Source: CADDYX01 sp045809945
GTDB taxonomy: Bacteria > Verrucomicrobiota > Verrucomicrobiia > Chthoniobacterales > UBA10450
Assembly: GCA_045809945.1 (NCBI GenBank)
Contig: JBJMWW010000068.1
Coordinates: 1 to 22,154 of the forward strand
DNA length: 22,154 bases
Direction of reading: 5' to 3'
How positions within the stretch are numbered: position 1 is the first letter of the stretch; the number at the start of each line of letters is the position of its first letter. The position numbers were made by a program, and so were the translations under genes. Shown piece after piece: positions 21,943 to 22,154 of the stretch. The notes below the pieces were generated by a model. The model saw nothing but the letters and a program-made list of their open reading frames with translations, had not been told where the DNA came from and searched no databases.

Positions 21943-22154
21943 ATGCAAAGCGCCTATCCCTATCTTCTTAGTTTCCACAATTTTCTTCGTTGGATCGTGC
22001 TCGCCGCCGGCCTGGCGGCGCTAATTATCGCGGCATCCGGCTGGTCCGGGACGAAAACAACAAACGATCCGCTGCGCCGCTTTAGCGTGATTTTCGTCGC
22101 TTCAATGGACCTGCAGTTTCTGCTCGGCCTCGTCCTGTATTTTTTCGCGAGCCC
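21943..22154 (+). CDS. Small multi-helix membrane protein, N-terminal part
   Basis: The frame is open from ATG at 21943 to the window end (70 residues). The sequence S-F-H-N-F-L-R-W-I-V-L is followed by a hydrophobic helix (about 19-33) and a short polar loop. Then comes D-L-Q-F-L-L-G-L-V-L-Y-F-F, a second helix. The histidine, arginine-tryptophan and D-L-Q pattern recalls a family of small four-helix membrane proteins of unknown function that are sometimes annotated as cytochrome b-like. I cannot assign a role. It starts 11 bases after tRNA-Lys and may share its transcript. Confidence 0.65.
   Translation, partial: MQSAYPYLLSFHNFLRWIVLAAGLAALIIAASGWSGTKTTNDPLRRFSVIFVASMDLQFLLGLVLYFFAS

Overview
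The window looks like chromosomal DNA of a GC-rich soil bacterium, most likely Verrucomicrobia (Chthoniobacterales-like). Three things point that way: a perfect TGTTC-N4-GAACA LexA box (the motif form known for Verrucomicrobia), a secreted protein with paired C-terminal modules of a kind common in that phylum, and many palindromic 'GTCATCCCGAGCG..' repeats. This placement is an inference; no marker gene is present. Most genes are ordinary housekeeping genes, but repeats and a small nuclease cassette have repeatedly invaded the region.

Layout. 1-139: start of an LptF/LptG-like permease (minus, cut by the window edge). 278-6542: DNA damage block of a DinG-like helicase, then a LexA box driving an N-terminally truncated imuB and dnaE2. 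imuA is absent, and both mutasome genes carry a palindromic repeat read in frame. 6544-8678: gnd (minus), then pgsA (plus). 8699-11630: tRNA-Gly, a secreted DUF4412 protein, a maf gene with no normal start codon, and a minus-strand group of DUF2127, VOC and DUF3052 genes. 11679-15193: an ABC-2 exporter operon (lipoprotein membrane-fusion protein, ATPase, permease) with repeats in each gene junction. 15194-15843: a patchwork of tandem repeats, a second nuclease cassette and a decayed third copy. 15838-17330: M28 peptidase and DUF488 pair. 17315-19846: large secreted Asp-box protein (minus). 20004-21715: sufS-sufU for Fe-S cluster assembly. 21732-22154: tRNA-Lys preceded by a decayed tRNA copy, then the start of a small membrane protein.

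The main discovery candidate is a ~358 bp cassette, present twice (13696-14053 and 15286-15644). In it a ~98-residue GIY-YIG nuclease gene is bracketed by 30 bp inverted arms. The same arms, without the nuclease gene, form short palindromic elements elsewhere in the window (3294-3396, 6001-6104, a half at 12545-12574), and a related family sits at 187-254, 10724-10796 and 12643-12726. This suggests a nuclease-linked mobile element with miniature derivatives, comparable in logic to REP/RAYT systems but built on a GIY-YIG enzyme. The two nuclease copies differ by about 23 synonymous against 6 amino-acid-changing codons (hand count), so the protein has been under selection.
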